Shown one piece after another: positions 61,665-64,000 of a stretch of DNA of 64,000 nucleotides. How positions within the stretch are numbered: position 1 is the stretch's first letter; each line of letters begins with the position of its first letter. Source of the stretch: Anaerotignum propionicum (GTDB lineage: Bacteria; Bacillota; Clostridia; Lachnospirales; Anaerotignaceae); NCBI RefSeq assembly GCF_024461735.1, contig NZ_JANGAD010000002.1, forward strand, positions 248,001 through 312,000. The letters are read 5' to 3'. A program made the position numbers and the translations under genes. The notes beneath the pieces are model-generated. The model ran no database searches. It was not told the origin of the DNA and saw only the letters and a program-made list of their open reading frames with translations.

Positions 61665-62348
61665 ATGAAAGTAACTTATTTTAATCATAGCGGTTTTTTA
61701 GTGGAAACAGAAAACAAGGTATTAATATTTGACTATTACCCCCAGGGAAAGCGTTTTGATTTTTTTGACCCCAAGGACTATAAGGGTAAGGATATTATTT
61801 TTTTTGTATCCCACAATCATAGTGACCATTTTGACACTAGAATACTTGATTGGGTGGATAATGCAGCCTATGTCATCTCCCATGATATCATTTTGGATTC
61901 TGCCTTTTCGGGAGAGGTTTTGTATGTGAAGCCCCACGAAACCTACCAATTCCATGGGCTTGCCATTGAGACCTTATTATCCAATGATGAGGGTGTGGCC
62001 TTTGCTGTACAGGCAGATGGAAAAGCAATTTACCATGGCGGAGATTTGAACTGGTGGCATTGGAATGGAGAGAGTCAGGAGTTTAATGATGATATAGCAA
62101 AAAGCTATCAAGAGGAGATTCTAAAAATAAAAGGCAGAAAATTTCAGGTGGCATTTATCCCTGCGGATTTACGTTTACAGGACAAGTACCATTGGGCGAC
62201 GGATTACTTTATGCAGGAAGTGGATGCAGACGCTGTATTCCCTATGCATTTTTGGGGAAAGTTTGAGGTTTGTCAGATGCTGAAGGAGAAACCTTATGGA
62301 GATAAAATCATACAAATTTCCAAAGCAAATGAGACATTTACTATTTAA
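61665..62348 (+). CDS. UlaG-like metallo-beta-lactamase-fold hydrolase
   Basis: 227 residues from the ATG at 61665 (aatcaaggaggtctt upstream). Metal motifs of the fold: FVSHNHSDHFDTRI, AIYHGGDLNWWHW and the final FPMHFWGKF. The family includes lactonases, nucleases and many uncharacterised enzymes, so the substrate is unknown. Monocistronic. Confidence 0.85.
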   Translation: MKVTYFNHSGFLVETENKVLIFDYYPQGKRFDFFDPKDYKGKDIIFFVSHNHSDHFDTRILDWVDNAAYVISHDIILDSAFSGEVLYVKPHETYQFHGLAIETLLSNDEGVAFAVQADGKAIYHGGDLNWWHWNGESQEFNDDIAKSYQEEILKIKGRKFQVAFIPADLRLQDKYHWATDYFMQEVDADAVFPMHFWGKFEVCQMLKEKPYGDKIIQISKANETFTI

Positions 62349-62505
62349 TCAATACTACTTTCCTCTTTGGCTCTTTTGACAGGAAAATGATTATGAGGAA
62401 TGCCACAATTCGGACTTCAGAGAGTTGTTTAAAATAGTTTGAGCAAGCAACGTAAGGGTTATTGGACAGTGTTAACGATCCCTTGAAAATTAGGAGTGAC
62501 AGTGT

Positions 62506-63309
62506 ATGAAAGGCAAAAATTGGCGGGAATATGAGCCGCAAAGAATAAAGAAGAAGCGGCGCAGACGCCGAAAAGGCAGATTGCCCATCAAGCTAATCTT
62601 ACTAATCTTCCTTTTTATATTGGGCTATGTTGGATTCGAGATTTATTTTCACTTTAGCAAGCCCTATGTTATAGGCCTAGATGCCGGTCACGGTGGTGTT
62701 GATACCGGAGCGGTGGGTATCATCGAAGAAGTTGGACTGACGGAGAAAACCACTGCCAAGCTGGCAGAGCTATTGGAGGCAGATGGGCGTTTTCGGGTGG
62801 TTCTTTCTCGAAAAGACGGTGAGGATAAAACTGTTACCAATAGAAACAAGCTTTTTCAGAGGGCAAAGCCTGATTTGGTGCTTTCCATCCATGCCAATTC
62901 CGGTGATGATGCATCTGCCTATGGATTCGAATGCTATCCTTCTCCTCCGGGAAAAAAGAACTATGAGAAAAGTTTGGCATTTGCTCAATACATAGCAACG
63001 GAAATGAAAGTGGCGGGAGCAAGGCTGCGAGGGCCTGATGGGGTTCGGTTTGGATATTATGTGCCTGACGAAACGGGCAATGCCTCTAAGCTATTGCTAG
63101 ATTCTACTGATACACAGGTTTACGATTATGATACCTTTGGGATGTTAAAAAATATGACTTGTCCTGCAGTTTTAGTGGAGCAGTGCTTTGTTACCAATGA
63201 GCAGGATGTGAAGGATTTTGGTACAGAAGAAGGATGTGCAAAAGCTGCACAAGCCTATTATCAGGCAATTTGCCAATATTTGAATACGATGGAAAAAGGG
63301 AAAAAATAA
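62506..63309 (+). CDS. N-acetylmuramoyl-L-alanine amidase (Amidase_3, CwlD-like)
   Basis: 267 residues. A very basic N-terminus (IKKKRRRRRKGR) precedes one membrane helix (LILLIFLFILGYVGFEIYF), so the enzyme is held at the outer face of the membrane. The zinc amidase domain is complete: IGLDAGHGGVDTGA (His), EEVGLTEKTT (Glu), LVLSIHANSG (His) and AVLVEQCFVTN (catalytic Glu). It cleaves the MurNAc-peptide bond of peptidoglycan; CwlD relatives act in making spore cortex, others in cell separation. RBS attaggagtgac. Confidence 0.92.
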   Translation: MKGKNWREYEPQRIKKKRRRRRKGRLPIKLILLIFLFILGYVGFEIYFHFSKPYVIGLDAGHGGVDTGAVGIIEEVGLTEKTTAKLAELLEADGRFRVVLSRKDGEDKTVTNRNKLFQRAKPDLVLSIHANSGDDASAYGFECYPSPPGKKNYEKSLAFAQYIATEMKVAGARLRGPDGVRFGYYVPDETGNASKLLLDSTDTQVYDYDTFGMLKNMTCPAVLVEQCFVTNEQDVKDFGTEEGCAKAAQAYYQAICQYLNTMEKGKK

Positions 63310-63346
63310 AAAAGGAGTGCCGAAATTATCGGCGCTCCTTTTATGT
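63309..63346. terminator. Terminator between convergent genes
   Basis: aaaggagtgccga and tcggcgctccttt pair around aatta, with A and T runs on both sides. Confidence 0.85.
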
Positions 63347-63398
63347 CTAATAAAAAACTGGTTTTCACCGTCTTTGTTTTTATATACCTAAGACTTTT

Positions 63399-64000
63399 TT
63401 ATTCTACTTTCAGATTTTTTTCTTTTAAGCGATGATTGGTTGCTTCTCGAAGGAGTATATAAAGAACGGAAACAATTGGTATAAATACAAGCATCCCAAT
63501 GATTCCAAATAAACTTCCACCGATGGTGACTGCCGCAAGAACCCAGATAGAGGGTAAGCCAACAGAGCCTCCTACTACATGGGGATAAATCAGGTTACCT
63601 TCAACCTGTTGCAAAATGAAGAACAGGATAATAAAGATAAGTGCTTGCGCTGGATTCACCGTTAAAATCAGGAATGTACCCAGCAATAGCCCGATAAAAG
63701 CTCCAAAAATAGGGATTAGTGCGGTAAAAGAAATAAATACACCGATTAGTAGTGCATAAGGAAGGCGCATAATAGTCATTGCTACGAAGAACATAAAGCC
63801 TAAGATAACTGCCTCTAGGCATTGACCGGCAAGGAAGCTGGCAAAAATTTTGTGAGTCAGATCACAGATTTCAATTGTTCTTTGCGCATATTTTTGTGGT
63901 AGAAAAGCAAAAAGAAGCTTTCGAATTTGTCTGCCTAAGGTTTCTTTTTGCAGTAAGATATAGCAAGCGAAAACAAAACCAATGAAAAAGGAGGTAAAGG
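63399..64000 (-). CDS. AI-2E family transporter, partial (runs off the window)
   Basis: The frame stays open on the minus strand to the last base, so only the C-terminal ~200 residues are here. The family signature IPIFGAFIGLLLGTFLILT and VEGNLIYPHVVGGSVGLPSI followed by GIIGMLVFIPIVSVLYILL identifies it. These multi-helix permeases export small molecules or ions and are named after one member linked to AI-2. A first Met seen at 63794 is internal. Confidence 0.9.
   Translation of the reverse strand, partial: FTSFFIGFVFACYILLQKETLGRQIRKLLFAFLPQKYAQRTIEICDLTHKIFASFLAGQCLEAVILGFMFFVAMTIMRLPYALLIGVFISFTALIPIFGAFIGLLLGTFLILTVNPAQALIFIILFFILQQVEGNLIYPHVVGGSVGLPSIWVLAAVTIGGSLFGIIGMLVFIPIVSVLYILLREATNHRLKEKNLKVE

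Overview
The window reads as a chromosomal piece of a low-GC, Gram-positive anaerobe of the Clostridia, most likely a Lachnospirales-type organism. This rests on the gene set and order (dgt-like, dnaG, rpoD, then trmK, nif3-like, a TGS/uridine-kinase-type nucleoside kinase and rnpB), strong AGGAGG ribosome binding sites, frequent TTG/GTG starts, a THI-box riboswitch, FCD-type GntR regulation of a TRAP transporter, and many LytTR/AgrC-type two-component genes. The species cannot be named from the sequence alone.

Region 1 (1-11 kb). An intracellular-subtilisin-like gene is cut into two parts that lie 8 kb apart on the same strand: the C-terminal part at 1285-2010 and the N-terminal part at 9973-10191. 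The break falls inside the codons of the active-site motif GHGTHVTG. A short shared core (acatgggt) marks both joints. The 7,980 bp between them carry a serine recombinase, a THI-box riboswitch with thiM-thiE, a GntR regulator and a DctP-DctQ-DctM TRAP transporter. This is an integrated and possibly excisable element. Paralogous small helical proteins flank the split protease on both sides.

Region 2 (11-21.2 kb) is ordinary housekeeping backbone: a Cys-rich protein, a PrpE-like phosphatase, a dGTPase-like HD protein, primase, the main sigma factor, TrmK, a Nif3-family protein, a nucleoside kinase and the RNase P RNA with a perfect TTGACA-17-TATAAT promoter.

Region 3 (21.2-53.1 kb) is a 31.9-kb genomic island bounded by the real rnpB 3' end and a second copy of that 3' end with its terminator at 53081-53158. 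A tyrosine recombinase sits just inside each end. Next to the left one are a probable replication initiator, paired hairpins resembling a replication origin, and a phage-type repressor with a divergent small gene. The cargo is mostly secreted or membrane-bound: proteins with copper-amine-oxidase-type 'stalk' domains, a lipoprotein, an NPCBM protein, a GH26 glycosidase, a dead M48-like membrane protein, two AgrC/LytTR signalling loci, a SEC-C protein, and decayed genes (integrase tail, response-regulator stub, HEPN-like gene with two frameshifts, degenerate tRNA-Thr).

Region 4 (53.1-59.5 kb) is also accessory. It repeats a three-gene cassette found at 37.1-39.9 kb in the island, and each copy has a different gene broken. 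It also has a secreted C39-like protease, an orphan LytTR regulator and another stalk-type secreted protein.

Region 5 (60-64 kb) returns to backbone: a beta-carbonic anhydrase, a SRAP protein, an UlaG-like hydrolase, an N-acetylmuramoyl-L-alanine amidase and the start of an AI-2E family permease that runs off the window. No CRISPR array and no rRNA were seen.
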